In this document: positions 1 through 8,270 of the stretch, piece after piece
How the letters are laid out: each line of letters starts with the position of its first letter
How positions within the stretch are numbered: position 1 is the first letter of the stretch
Assembly: GCA_016218825.1 (NCBI GenBank)
Contig: JACRCV010000116.1
Location: 48,465 to 112,464 of the forward strand
Source of the DNA: Deltaproteobacteria bacterium
GTDB taxonomy: Bacteria > Myxococcota > XYA12-FULL-58-9
Direction: 5' to 3'
Length of the DNA stretch: 64,000 nt
Made by a program: the position numbers and the translations under genes
The notes under the pieces: model-generated
What the model saw: the letters and a program-made list of their open reading frames with translations, nothing else
Databases searched by the model: none
Told to the model about the DNA's origin: nothing

Positions 1-1
1 G

Positions 2-769
2 ACGCGGGCCCTGGTCCGGCGCGCCGGCGGGCTCGTGGACCGGAGCCTGCCGCGCCTGGCCGACGCGACCGTGGTGTTCGACGATGGCCAGCGGCGGCTG
101 CTCGAAGCCAACGATGTCGCTGCCGCGCGCTTGCACGTCATCTTGCCGGGACAGCCGGAGCGCGAAGCCGGCGCGGCGGCGCCCGGGATGGTGGCGCGGT
201 TGCGGGCGCGGCTCGGGGTGGGGGCGTGGCTGATCTACGCCGGCAACCCCGACCGCTATCAGAATCTCCCTCTCCTCTGGCAGGCGCTGCCGCGGGTGCG
301 CGCGGTGCGCGCCGACGTCCGGGTGCTCGTGGCCACGAGCCACAGGGTGACGTGCTTCGCCGACGAGTACCGCGAGGCCGGCTCGCCCGCGGGCGTGGTG
401 TTCGAGCGCTACCGGGACGTGGGTGAGCTCGATGCGCTCTTGGCGCTGGCCCGAGTCGGCTTGTGTCCGCGGGCGCTCGAGGGGGGCGCGCCGATCAAAG
501 TGCTCAGCTACGTCGCCGCCGGGGTGCCGGTGGTCGCCTGTCGGCCGGGGGCCGGGCACCTGGTGACGCCGGAGTGCGGGCTGGTCGTCGAGCCCACGGT
601 GGAGGCGTTTGCGGCCGGGGTGTTGCGGCTGCTCGAGGCGGCGCCGGACGCCGATGCGGTGCAGCAGGCGGGGCGAAAGCGCTTCTCCATCGAGCGGCAG
701 GTGGCGCAGTATGAGGCGGTGTACGCCGCGGTGACGAGGAGGGCGCTTGGGCGAGCCGAGCTATCCTGA
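2..769 (+). CDS. Glycosyltransferase (GT4/GT-B-like), 5' truncated by window edge
   Basis: C-terminal part of a GT-B fold glycosyltransferase, which would transfer a sugar from a nucleotide-sugar to an acceptor. The reading frame is open from base 2, so the true start lies upstream; the GTG at 35 is only an internal candidate. The C-terminal half carries the family hallmark E-GGAPIKVLSYVAAGVPVV (about residues 150-170 of the visible part), equivalent to the donor-binding EGxPxKxLEYMAxGxPVV motif of GT4 enzymes. Nothing in the sequence gives the acceptor or the sugar. The radical SAM gene starts 23 bases inside its 3' end, so the two are probably co-transcribed and belong to one surface-polymer or small-molecule pathway that extends to the left of the window. 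Confidence 0.75.
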   Translation, partial: TRALVRRAGGLVDRSLPRLADATVVFDDGQRRLLEANDVAAARLHVILPGQPEREAGAAAPGMVARLRARLGVGAWLIYAGNPDRYQNLPLLWQALPRVRAVRADVRVLVATSHRVTCFADEYREAGSPAGVVFERYRDVGELDALLALARVGLCPRALEGGAPIKVLSYVAAGVPVVACRPGAGHLVTPECGLVVEPTVEAFAAGVLRLLEAAPDADAVQQAGRKRFSIERQVAQYEAVYAAVTRRALGRAELS

Positions 770-1853
770 TCTGACGCGCCTCTATCGCTGGCCCTTCGGG
801 GTCGCCGACAACCCCAACGTCGTCATCGAGCCGACGACCGCCTGCAACCTCGCCTGCGCCCACTGCTATCGGGACAGCGCCAACCCCGACAAGCGGCGCA
901 AGATGATGACCCCCGACGAGGCCCGCCGCTACATCGACGAGGCGCTCACGCTGCGACAGTTCCACACCCTCTCGATCTTGGGCGGCGAGCCGCTGTTGTA
1001 CCCCCACCTCGACGAGGTGGTGCTGTACGCGCGCGCCCAAGGCCTCGCGGTCGGCCTGTACACCAACGGCGAGCTGCTCCACAAATACCGCGCCCGCGAG
1101 CTCAAGACCGCGGGCGTCAGCTACGTCTACGTCCACGTCGACCGCCACCAGGGTCGCACCGACGGCGAGGCGGAGACCGCGACGCTGCGCGCTCACTTCT
1201 GCGAGATGTTCCGCAAGCTCTCGGGGATGAGCTTCGGGTTCGGCATCATCGTGCACGAAGAAGACCTCCCCGAGCTGCCGGCGTTGGCGCGCTTCTTGGC
1301 CGCGAACGCCGACGTGGTCCGCTTCGTGAACCTCAGCCTGCTCGGACCCTGCCCGCCGCAAGACGCCACGACCGAACAGCTCGTCGAAGAGGGCCGCCGG
1401 GTCGACGCGTTTCAGCGCCGCGCCTGCGAGGCGATCCGCGCCGCCTTCGGCTTCGAGTTCTGCTCCTATCTCGGAAGCAAGTTTCGCCCCGAGGTCCCCG
1501 GCAAGCTCTTGGCGGTCACCGGTTACGAGCGCGGCAAACGCGCCGCGGCGATGACCGCGCTGCAGTTCGGGAGCTTGAGCCGGAGCTATCGCGACGAGCA
1601 CGGCCGCTATCCCTATCTGTTGAGCAAAGAGTGCACCGACTACTTCGGCGCGCGGCTCAGTGAGGGGCGGGCGATCGACTGGCAGTACGTTGCGATCTCG
1701 CTCAGCCCGTTGTTGCTCGACAACCAGCGCTGGAACGTCTGCCATCACTGCACCGACTGCGTGCTCTTCGACCACCACTTCGTGCCGATGTGCCTGCTGG
1801 ATCCGCTCGCGGCCGGCGATCCGTTGATCGCCCAAAGCGTCCGCTACTGGTGA
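747..1853 (+). CDS. Radical SAM protein with C-terminal cysteine cluster
   Basis: Radical S-adenosylmethionine enzyme of 368 aa. The 4Fe-4S/SAM motif is C33-x3-C37-x2-C40 (TACNLACAHC), followed by a GGEP SAM-binding segment (ILGGEPLLYP). A second cluster of cysteines near the C-terminus (C332, C335, C338, C349) resembles an auxiliary SPASM/twitch Fe-S site. The substrate is not recognisable; relatives act in peptide modification, cofactor and sugar pathways. The start chosen is TTG at 747, overlapping the upstream glycosyltransferase by 23 nt, which implies translational coupling. It converges with a second radical SAM gene. The radical SAM call is firm; the function is open. Confidence 0.85.
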   Translation: MGEPSYPDLTRLYRWPFGVADNPNVVIEPTTACNLACAHCYRDSANPDKRRKMMTPDEARRYIDEALTLRQFHTLSILGGEPLLYPHLDEVVLYARAQGLAVGLYTNGELLHKYRARELKTAGVSYVYVHVDRHQGRTDGEAETATLRAHFCEMFRKLSGMSFGFGIIVHEEDLPELPALARFLAANADVVRFVNLSLLGPCPPQDATTEQLVEEGRRVDAFQRRACEAIRAAFGFEFCSYLGSKFRPEVPGKLLAVTGYERGKRAAAMTALQFGSLSRSYRDEHGRYPYLLSKECTDYFGARLSEGRAIDWQYVAISLSPLLLDNQRWNVCHHCTDCVLFDHHFVPMCLLDPLAAGDPLIAQSVRYW

Positions 1854-1869
1854 CCGGTCCAGGGCAGCT

Positions 1870-1896
1870 CCCCTCGCCCCACGCGGGGGCGAGGGG
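1870..1896. terminator. Perfect 11-bp inverted repeat between convergent genes
   Basis: CCCCTCGCCCC (1870-1880) pairs perfectly with GGGGCGAGGGG (1886-1896) across a 5-nt loop ACGCG. It lies between the stop codons of two convergent radical SAM genes and could work as a bidirectional terminator. There is no T-tract, so intrinsic termination is not certain. It is contiguous with repeat copy A, and copy B has a comparable second hairpin. Confidence 0.5.
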
Positions 1897-1905
1897 CAGG
1901 GGAGT

Positions 1906-1947
1906 GGGGGTGGGGAGCGCCGCCGCACCGGCGGCGCGGGAATCAAA
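1906..1947 (-). repeat. Dispersed intergenic 3'-end element, copy A
   Basis: Read on the minus strand it is TTTGATTCCC, then a 9-bp GC stem (1929-1937 with 1917-1925, 3-nt loop), then TCCCCACCCCC. The same arrangement recurs on the plus strand near 37345 and 56551. This copy begins 17 nt past the stop codon of the minus-strand radical SAM gene and reads in its sense. A terminator-like or C-rich Rho-type 3' element is the simplest reading. Confidence 0.6.
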
Positions 1948-1963
1948 GCAGGCGTAGAGCACT

Positions 1964-2884
1964 CTAGCCGATTGGCGGCAGCTTCGGGACCGGGAACAGC
2001 GGGCCGAGGCGGGCGCCGGTCTGCTTGACGTTGGCGGAGAAGGCGATGTGGTTGCCGTCGCGAAACGAGCAGTCGACGCACAACGGCAGGCGCTCGGTGG
2101 CGTGGCGGCGGTGGCGGTCGCGGATGTCTTCGAGGCTGGGCCCGTTGTAGACCTGGTGCAGCGTGGCGTTCTGGACGTTGCCGACCACGTGCAGCCGGTA
2201 GCAGTCGATGCAGCACAGCGCGACGCGGCCGTCCCAGCAGACGACGGTGGAGTCCCACAGGCGCTCGCAGGCGGGCAGGTCGAGGGTGACGGGGGCGTCG
2301 AGGGCGCGGCGGCCCCAGTTGACGTCGTGCCAGATCTCGACCACGACATCGAACCGCGACCAAAACGCGACGAACGCCTCGGCCTCGGCGTCCGCGGGCG
2401 GGACGCGAACCAGCTGCACTCCGATGACGGTGGGCGAGCCGCGCCGGTCGCGCTCGTCGATGAAGTGGATGACGTTCTTCACCACCTCGTCGAAGTGCGT
2501 GGAGCTGCGGACCTTCTCGTAGGTCTCGCGGGTGGCGGCGCCGAGGCTCACGGTGACTTGCGGCACCGCGTGGCTCAAGAGGAAGCGCGCCATCGACCGG
2601 TCGAGGAGGTGGCCGTTCGTGACCAGGTGGACCGCGTGCTCGCCGGGGGCCGTGGTGATTCGGTTGACGGCGTGCTCGAAGGTGGGCGCGAGCAGCGGCT
2701 CGCCGGAGCCGTGCAGTCTGAAGATCCGACTCGGGAACCGGAAGGCCTCATCGAGCAGGCGGTCGAGCAGCTCCACGCGCATCGCGCCGCTGTGGGCGTT
2801 TTGCGGCAGCCGCGGGCACATCACACAGGCGAGGTTGCAGCGGTTCGACAGCTCGAGATCGATGACCGTCGGGAAGCACGACAT
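1964..2884 (-). CDS. Radical SAM/SPASM domain protein
   Basis: 306-aa radical SAM enzyme. The SAM cluster motif is C16-x3-C20-x2-C23 (NRCNLACVMCPR). A GSGEP motif (59-63) contributes to SAM binding. The C-terminal half has the SPASM-type cysteines C206, C216, C224, C225, C228, C269 and C272, with the typical phrase pattern 'WDGRVALCCIDC', used for auxiliary Fe-S clusters in enzymes that modify peptides or carbohydrates. The ATG start at 2884 lies 9 nt after the stop of the upstream ribF, so it probably forms the distal gene of a ribF operon. The substrate cannot be inferred; no RiPP precursor is visible next to it. Confidence 0.85.
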   Translation of the reverse strand: MSCFPTVIDLELSNRCNLACVMCPRLPQNAHSGAMRVELLDRLLDEAFRFPSRIFRLHGSGEPLLAPTFEHAVNRITTAPGEHAVHLVTNGHLLDRSMARFLLSHAVPQVTVSLGAATRETYEKVRSSTHFDEVVKNVIHFIDERDRRGSPTVIGVQLVRVPPADAEAEAFVAFWSRFDVVVEIWHDVNWGRRALDAPVTLDLPACERLWDSTVVCWDGRVALCCIDCYRLHVVGNVQNATLHQVYNGPSLEDIRDRHRRHATERLPLCVDCSFRDGNHIAFSANVKQTGARLGPLFPVPKLPPIG

Positions 2885-2893
2885 CGCCTGATC

Positions 2894-3832
2894 TTACTCA
2901 GGCGGGCGCAGGGCGTCGAGGATCGTCCGGGCGTGGCTGATGTCGTCGCGGATCTGGGCCGCGAGCTGTGCGGTGCCGTCGAACTTCTTCTCGTCGCGCA
3001 GCAGCTCGATGAACTCGACCGCGAACGTGGTGCCGTAGAGGTCGCGGTCTTTGAAGTCGAGGAGGTGGACCTCGATCTTGACCGGCTGGGTGCCGAAGGT
3101 CGGGGCGTAGCCGACGTTGACCACGGCCTGGTGGGCGCCGAGCGGACCGGTGGCCACCGCGGCGTAGACGCCGCGCTTGGGCAGCAGATCGGTGTCGAGC
3201 GCGATGTTGGCGGTGGGGAAACCCAGGCCCCGGCCGCGGCGATGGCCGCGCATCGCCAGACCGATCACCGCGAACGGCCGTCCCAGCAGGTCGGCGGCGC
3301 GCCGCATGTCGCCGTGACCGACGAGCTCGCGGATGCGGGTCGACGAGATCCGCTCGCCCTGGTGCTCCACCGGCGAGACGACATGTACGGCGCAGCCACG
3401 CACCAGCGCCCGCTCGCGCAGGAGGTCGGTGTTGCCCTTGCCACCGGCGCCGAAGGTGAAGCCGGCGCCGACGACGACGTGTTTGGCCTTCAGGCGGCCG
3501 ATCAAGATGTCGTCGACGAAACACTCCGCCGAGATCGCGGCGAACTCGGCGCCGAAGCGCTCGAGGATCACGGCGTCCATGCCCATGCCGGCGAAGCGCT
3601 CGAGGCGGATCTCGATGCCCTCGATGAGCTTCGGCGCCTTCGCGGGCACCAACACCTGCGCCGGATGGGGATGGAAGGTGTAGACCATGGCCTCGAGGCC
3701 GCCATCCCGGGCGAGCGTCAGGGCCTTGGACAACAGCGCCCGGTGGCCACGGTGCACGCCGTCGAACACGCCGACCGCGATCGCGCTCGGCTTCGCGTCT
3801 TCACAGGTTCTGGCGCTCGAGAGGATCCGCAT
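2894..3832 (-). CDS. ribF: Bifunctional riboflavin kinase / FAD synthetase
   Basis: Phosphorylates riboflavin to FMN and adenylylates FMN to FAD in the cytoplasm. The N-terminal nucleotidyltransferase domain has the signature GVFDGVHRGHRALL (about residues 22-35) and the ISSTRIRELV motif before the linker. The C-terminal kinase domain starts near GRPFAVIGLAMRGHRRGRGLGFPTAN, where the GFPTAN motif is diagnostic, and contains the VNVGYAPTFG and EVHLLDF segments. Length 312 aa matches the family. The ATG start at 3832 lies 27 nt after the lpdA stop, so lpdA-ribF-radical SAM may be one unit; the flavin product is the cofactor of LpdA. Confidence 0.95.
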   Translation of the reverse strand: MRILSSARTCEDAKPSAIAVGVFDGVHRGHRALLSKALTLARDGGLEAMVYTFHPHPAQVLVPAKAPKLIEGIEIRLERFAGMGMDAVILERFGAEFAAISAECFVDDILIGRLKAKHVVVGAGFTFGAGGKGNTDLLRERALVRGCAVHVVSPVEHQGERISSTRIRELVGHGDMRRAADLLGRPFAVIGLAMRGHRRGRGLGFPTANIALDTDLLPKRGVYAAVATGPLGAHQAVVNVGYAPTFGTQPVKIEVHLLDFKDRDLYGTTFAVEFIELLRDEKKFDGTAQLAAQIRDDISHARTILDALRPPE

Positions 3833-3859
3833 GGGAAGTCGTAGGGTCGCCGTTCCATA

Positions 3860-5266
3860 TCACAGGTGCAAGGGACGACCCACGGTCGCGTGCGCCGCCT
3901 CGAGGATCGCCTCCGGCAGCGTCGGGTGGGCATGCATCGTGTGCGCCAACGATGACGCGGTCGCCTCGTGCTGCAGCGCGACCACCGCCTCGGCGATCAG
4001 GTCGGTGGCCCGCGGGCCGATGATGTGGACCCCGAGGAGCTCGTCGTACTTGGCGTCGGCCACGATCTTCACGAACCCCTCGTTCTTGCCCATCACCCGG
4101 GCCTTGCCGAGCGCCGAGAACGGGAACCGGCCGACCTTCACGGTGTAGCCGTTGTCCTTGGCCTTGTTTTCGGAGAGGCCGACGCTCGCGACCTCGGGGT
4201 CGGAGTAGGTGCACCCCGGGGTGCGGAGGTAGTTGATCGGCGTCACGTGCTTGCCGGCGATGTGGTCCGCGGCGAGGAGGGCCTCGTGGCTGGCGACGTG
4301 GGCGAGCTGCGGCGTCGGAATGAGATCGCCGATGGCGTAGATGTTCGGCACCGCGGTCTGCAGCGTGGCGTTGACCTCGACGAAGCCGCCCTTGTTGGTG
4401 CTCAGGCCGACCTTGTCGAGCCCGACCCCGTCGGAAAACGGCGCGCGGCCGACGGCGACCAGGAGGGTCTCGGCGTTCAGGATCTGAGTGCCGTTCGCCC
4501 CGGTGACCATCGCCGTGACCTGGCCGTCCTTGACCTCGACCTTGTCGACCTTGCTCTTGAGGTGGAGCTGCATGCCGCGTTTCTGCAGCAGCTTCTCCAT
4601 CTCGACGCTGACCTCTTCGTCTTCCAGGGGCAGCACGTGGTCGAGCATCTCGACGATGGTGGTCTCGGCCCCGAAGCGGCGGAAGATCGAGGCAAACTCG
4701 ACGCCGACCGCGCCGGCGCCGAGCACCAACAGCGACTTCGGCGGCGTCGCCACCGTGAGGAGCTCGTCGGAGGTGACGATGTTCTTGCCGTCGATCTTCG
4801 CGAACGGCAGCTTCTTCGGCACCGAGCCGGTGGCCAAGATCACGAACTTGGTCGACAGCGTCGTCGTGCCGGCAGCGCCGTCCACCGCCACGGTGTTCTT
4901 GTCGACGAGGCGGCCGGTGCCCTGGTGCACGTCGATCTTGTTTTGTTTCATCAGAAAGCCGACGCCGGCCGAGTTCTTGACCACGACCTTCTCACGCGCC
5001 TTCTGGACCGCGGCGAAGTCGAAGCCGATGTCGCCGGCGTTGATGCCGAAGCTCTTGGCCTCTTTCATCTCGAGGAGCAGATCGGCGGCGTGCAGCAGGC
5101 TCTTGGTGGGGATGCAGCCGCGCAGCAGGCAGGTGCCGCCGAGCCTGGGGTCCTTCTCGACGAGCGCGGTCTTCAGACCGTTGTGCGAGGCGCGGATCGC
5201 GGCGACGTAGCCTCCGGGACCCGAGCCGATGACGACGACATCATAGCTGTTCACGGCAGTGCTCAT
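3860..5266 (-). CDS. lpdA: Dihydrolipoyl dehydrogenase (E3)
   Basis: FAD-dependent oxidoreductase that reoxidises dihydrolipoamide in 2-oxoacid dehydrogenase or glycine cleavage complexes, with NAD as acceptor. The N-terminal FAD-binding GSGPGG is at residues 14-19, the redox disulfide C46/C51 lies in GGTCLLRGCIPTKS, a second Rossmann motif GAGAVGVEFA binds NAD, and the C-terminal catalytic pair H447/E452 lies in HAHPTLPE. I start the gene at ATG 5266 (MSTAVNSYDVV), not at the more upstream in-frame ATG, because homology to the FAD fold begins here and 468 aa is the usual size. No E1/E2 genes are nearby. It is divergent from the dikinase gene across 109 bp. Confidence 0.95.
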   Translation of the reverse strand: MSTAVNSYDVVVIGSGPGGYVAAIRASHNGLKTALVEKDPRLGGTCLLRGCIPTKSLLHAADLLLEMKEAKSFGINAGDIGFDFAAVQKAREKVVVKNSAGVGFLMKQNKIDVHQGTGRLVDKNTVAVDGAAGTTTLSTKFVILATGSVPKKLPFAKIDGKNIVTSDELLTVATPPKSLLVLGAGAVGVEFASIFRRFGAETTIVEMLDHVLPLEDEEVSVEMEKLLQKRGMQLHLKSKVDKVEVKDGQVTAMVTGANGTQILNAETLLVAVGRAPFSDGVGLDKVGLSTNKGGFVEVNATLQTAVPNIYAIGDLIPTPQLAHVASHEALLAADHIAGKHVTPINYLRTPGCTYSDPEVASVGLSENKAKDNGYTVKVGRFPFSALGKARVMGKNEGFVKIVADAKYDELLGVHIIGPRATDLIAEAVVALQHEATASSLAHTMHAHPTLPEAILEAAHATVGRPLHL

Positions 5267-5375
5267 GGGCCGGTTTGTACTCCGCGGCGATTGCCCAGGC
5301 AACGCGAGCGCCGGCGGCGAACCGCAGGTGTGCCCCCTGGCAGTCGAAGCGCGACAGCGTGTAGACTCCGCCCTC

Positions 5376-8270
5376 ATGATCGCCTTCGTGGTTGCCTTTG
5401 CCCTCGCGGCTCCGCCCCCGGACTTCATCCGGCCGCTCTCCGACAGGGAGAAGAAGCGCGCCACCGCGCTCATCGAAGGCTGGAAGGTGAGCCCGCGCGG
5501 GCCCTACTCCGGCGTGCTGTGGTTCTGCAACGACGGCCAACAGCTCGAGCCCAAGCTCAACGCCTGCGTGCCGTTCGGCGGCGGTCGGATGTACGGGGTG
5601 TTGACGCCGCAGGCGGCGGAGCTCGGCGCCAACTACGGGCTCTATATGGGGACGATCTTCGCGGCGCTGACGCCGGAGATGTTCTTCCCCAACGACTACT
5701 ATCGGGTCCGCGCCTACATCGTGGAGGCCTATCTGGAGCGCGCCCTCGACGGCTGGGCGCTGCGCGGCGCCAAGAACTATCGCGGTTTTCGCCAGGTCGA
5801 GGACGAGAGCGAGTTCGCGCGGCGCTGCATCATGGAGGTCACGAAGAGGCACGACATCGTCACCCGCTACCGGGGGATGATCGTCCGCATGATCCGCGCC
5901 ATGCCTTACGGCAAGCGCTCGATGGTCGCCGACGACATCCGCGCCCTCGCCGCGATCCTCGGCGACGCCGACACCAAGGGCTTCGGCGAGCTGCGCTTCA
6001 AGATCCACGCGATGCCCGAGCCCTCCGACATCGACAAGGTCGCGGCCTACGTGACGACCGCGACCGCAGACCTCGCGGTCAAGGCCAACGAGCTCGTCGA
6101 CAAGATGCGGGTGTACTACACGCCGGCGCATCGCTTGGAGCGGTTGAAGGAGATCAAGCAGTGGATCCATGACCCCGCCACCAAGAAAACGATCGACAAG
6201 CTCCTCGCCACCGACACCAGCTCCGGCCCGGACCTGGTGCGGGTCGGCGCCGAGCTCATCGCCACCGCCGACAAGGTCATCGTCGCCGGCAGCTCCTCCA
6301 GGCAGGGCGAGCGCAACCTCCTGTTGCTGCACGCGATGGCGATGGTGGAGGAGATGTGGGTCGCGGTCACCGCCGACCTGACGAAGCGGCCGCTGAGCCG
6401 AGCGCAGGCCATCGAGCTCACCGCGGAGCTGGTGCGCGCCGGGCAGTCGCTCGGCTGGTTCTCGCCGCGCGAGAAGGACGCCCTGGCGGCGGCGCTCGCG
6501 GGGATGAGCAGCGGCGAGCCGGCGGCGTACGTCGGCGCCGTGAAGGTCCTGAGTCGGGCTCTGGAGTGGGCCCGGGCGCGATTGCTCGGCGATCTCGGGA
6601 TCCCGCTGGAGCGCTATGCGGCGGTCGAGCCCCGGGCGCGCGGCGTCATCGACGATCAGCTGCGCGGCAGCATGATGTTGCCGTTCGCGGCGCTCGTGGA
6701 CCGGCTGACGACCGACGTCGAACAGATCAAAGGTGGCGGCCATCGGCTGGTGGGGCTGGAAGGGGTGGGCACCGGCTCGCTGCGCGGCGAGAACTCCGGG
6801 CTCGCGGTCGGGACGCTGCACGTGCAGCTGGCGGGCGAGTCGCCGCACGACCTGCAGCGCACCGACATCGCGCTGTTGTTCGATCTGCCGCCCGAGCTGC
6901 CGCCGGTGGCGGGGATCATCACCGTGGGCGCCGCCGGGGCGCTGTCGCACGTGTCGCTGCTCGCCCGCAACCTCGGCATCCCGCACGCCACCATCGGCGG
7001 CGAGGTCGCGACCGTGCTGCAAGGCCTCGCCGGCGAGCCCTTGTTCCTCGGGGTCTCGGCGGGCGGGCGGGTGGCGTTGGGCAAGCCCGAGGCGCTGCCC
7101 CCCGAGGAGCGCGCCCAGGTGGAGGACGAGCCGCGACGCGACACCAAGACGACGCTGCGGATCGACGAGACCCGCCTCGACTTGGCGACCACCCGCATCG
7201 CGCCGCTCACCGAGATCTCGGAGGCCGACATCGGCATCCGCGTCGGGCCCAAGGCCGGCGAGCTCGGTCGTCTGAAGCGCTTGTTTCCGACCCGGGTGTC
7301 CGACGCCGCGGTGATCCCCTTCGGCGCCTTCGTGCAGCACGTCGACCGGCCGGGCAAGGACGGCAGCCCGTCGCCGCTGTCGCGCTTGAAGACCGCGTAC
7401 CAGACCGCGCGCCTGCTCACCGCCGACGAGGCCGAGCGCGCGATGCTCCAGGAGCTCGAGGTGTTCAGCCACAGCATCGCGACGCTGCCGTTCGCGCCCG
7501 GGTTCGAAGCCGAGGTCGGCAAGGCGCTCGACCGCCTCGGCCGCCCGAGCACCTTCGGGGTCTTCGTGCGCTCCGACACCAACGTCGAGGACCTGAAGGA
7601 CTTCACCGGCGCCGGCCTCAACCTGACGGTGTTCAATCGGGTCGGCGGGCGCTCGGTGCAGGCCGCGATCCGCGAGGTCTGGGCGTCGCCGTTCTCGGAG
7701 CGCTCCTACCGCTGGCGGCAGCGGCTGCTCGAGAACCCGGAGCACGTCTACCCTTCGGTGATCTTGCACCGCACCGTGCCCTCGGAGGCCTCTGGAGTCA
7801 TGGTCACGACCGATCTCGAGAGCGGCCAATCCGGGGCGCTGACGATCAGCGCCAGCCAAGGGGTCTCGGCGGTGGTCGACGGCGGTGCGCCCGAGACCAT
7901 CGTCGTCGACGCCGGCGGCAATGTCAGGCTGCTCGCCTCGGCCCGCTCCGCGACCATGAAGGTCATCCCCAGGCCGCCGCAGGAGGGCATCCAGGTGGTC
8001 GCGACCACCGGCAAGGACCCGCTGCTCGGCGACCGGGAGATCGGGGAGCTCAAGGCGCTGGCCGCCGAGGTGCAGGAGAAGATCCCGGCGCGCGGCGACG
8101 ACATGCCGTGGGACATCGAGTTCGGCTTCGTCGATCACCACGCGTTCCTGATGCAGATCCGGCCGCTGCGCATCTCGCGCGCCGCCGCGACCCAGCCGTT
8201 CTTGCGGGCGCTCGACGCCCAAGCGGCGTTGCCGACCGCGCCGGTGGGCTTGAGCCAGGAGGTGCCTTGA
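5376..8270 (+). CDS. Phosphohistidine dikinase-like protein (PPDK/glucan water dikinase family)
   Basis: 964-aa protein with an N-terminal mostly helical region (1-430), a mobile swivelling domain with candidate phosphohistidine H525 in GALSHVSLLARNLGIP (family pattern TSHxxxxARxxGIP), then a PPDK-type ATP-binding domain (about 600-960) ending in the diagnostic FLMQIRPLRIS. The order His domain then ATP domain is that of plant alpha-glucan water dikinases and is opposite to PEP synthase. These enzymes split ATP and carry phosphate on His to an acceptor. I chose ATG 5376 (MIAFVVAFALAAPPP); the hydrophobic N-terminus may be a weak signal peptide but lacks basic residues. It is coupled by a TGATG overlap to a secreted serine hydrolase. 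The acceptor is unknown. Confidence 0.75.
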   Translation: MIAFVVAFALAAPPPDFIRPLSDREKKRATALIEGWKVSPRGPYSGVLWFCNDGQQLEPKLNACVPFGGGRMYGVLTPQAAELGANYGLYMGTIFAALTPEMFFPNDYYRVRAYIVEAYLERALDGWALRGAKNYRGFRQVEDESEFARRCIMEVTKRHDIVTRYRGMIVRMIRAMPYGKRSMVADDIRALAAILGDADTKGFGELRFKIHAMPEPSDIDKVAAYVTTATADLAVKANELVDKMRVYYTPAHRLERLKEIKQWIHDPATKKTIDKLLATDTSSGPDLVRVGAELIATADKVIVAGSSSRQGERNLLLLHAMAMVEEMWVAVTADLTKRPLSRAQAIELTAELVRAGQSLGWFSPREKDALAAALAGMSSGEPAAYVGAVKVLSRALEWARARLLGDLGIPLERYAAVEPRARGVIDDQLRGSMMLPFAALVDRLTTDVEQIKGGGHRLVGLEGVGTGSLRGENSGLAVGTLHVQLAGESPHDLQRTDIALLFDLPPELPPVAGIITVGAAGALSHVSLLARNLGIPHATIGGEVATVLQGLAGEPLFLGVSAGGRVALGKPEALPPEERAQVEDEPRRDTKTTLRIDETRLDLATTRIAPLTEISEADIGIRVGPKAGELGRLKRLFPTRVSDAAVIPFGAFVQHVDRPGKDGSPSPLSRLKTAYQTARLLTADEAERAMLQELEVFSHSIATLPFAPGFEAEVGKALDRLGRPSTFGVFVRSDTNVEDLKDFTGAGLNLTVFNRVGGRSVQAAIREVWASPFSERSYRWRQRLLENPEHVYPSVILHRTVPSEASGVMVTTDLESGQSGALTISASQGVSAVVDGGAPETIVVDAGGNVRLLASARSATMKVIPRPPQEGIQVVATTGKDPLLGDREIGELKALAAEVQEKIPARGDDMPWDIEFGFVDHHAFLMQIRPLRISRAAATQPFLRALDAQAALPTAPVGLSQEVP

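Noticed and set aside
2048..3844. Long plus-strand ORF opposite the radical SAM and ribF genes
   Set aside because: Composition and lack of any motif mark it as a GC-rich antisense shadow of two well-recognised genes.
5267..5473. 69-residue N-terminal extension of LpdA
   Set aside because: No similarity to the family; ATG 5266 gives the normal FAD-fold start and leaves a divergent promoter region.
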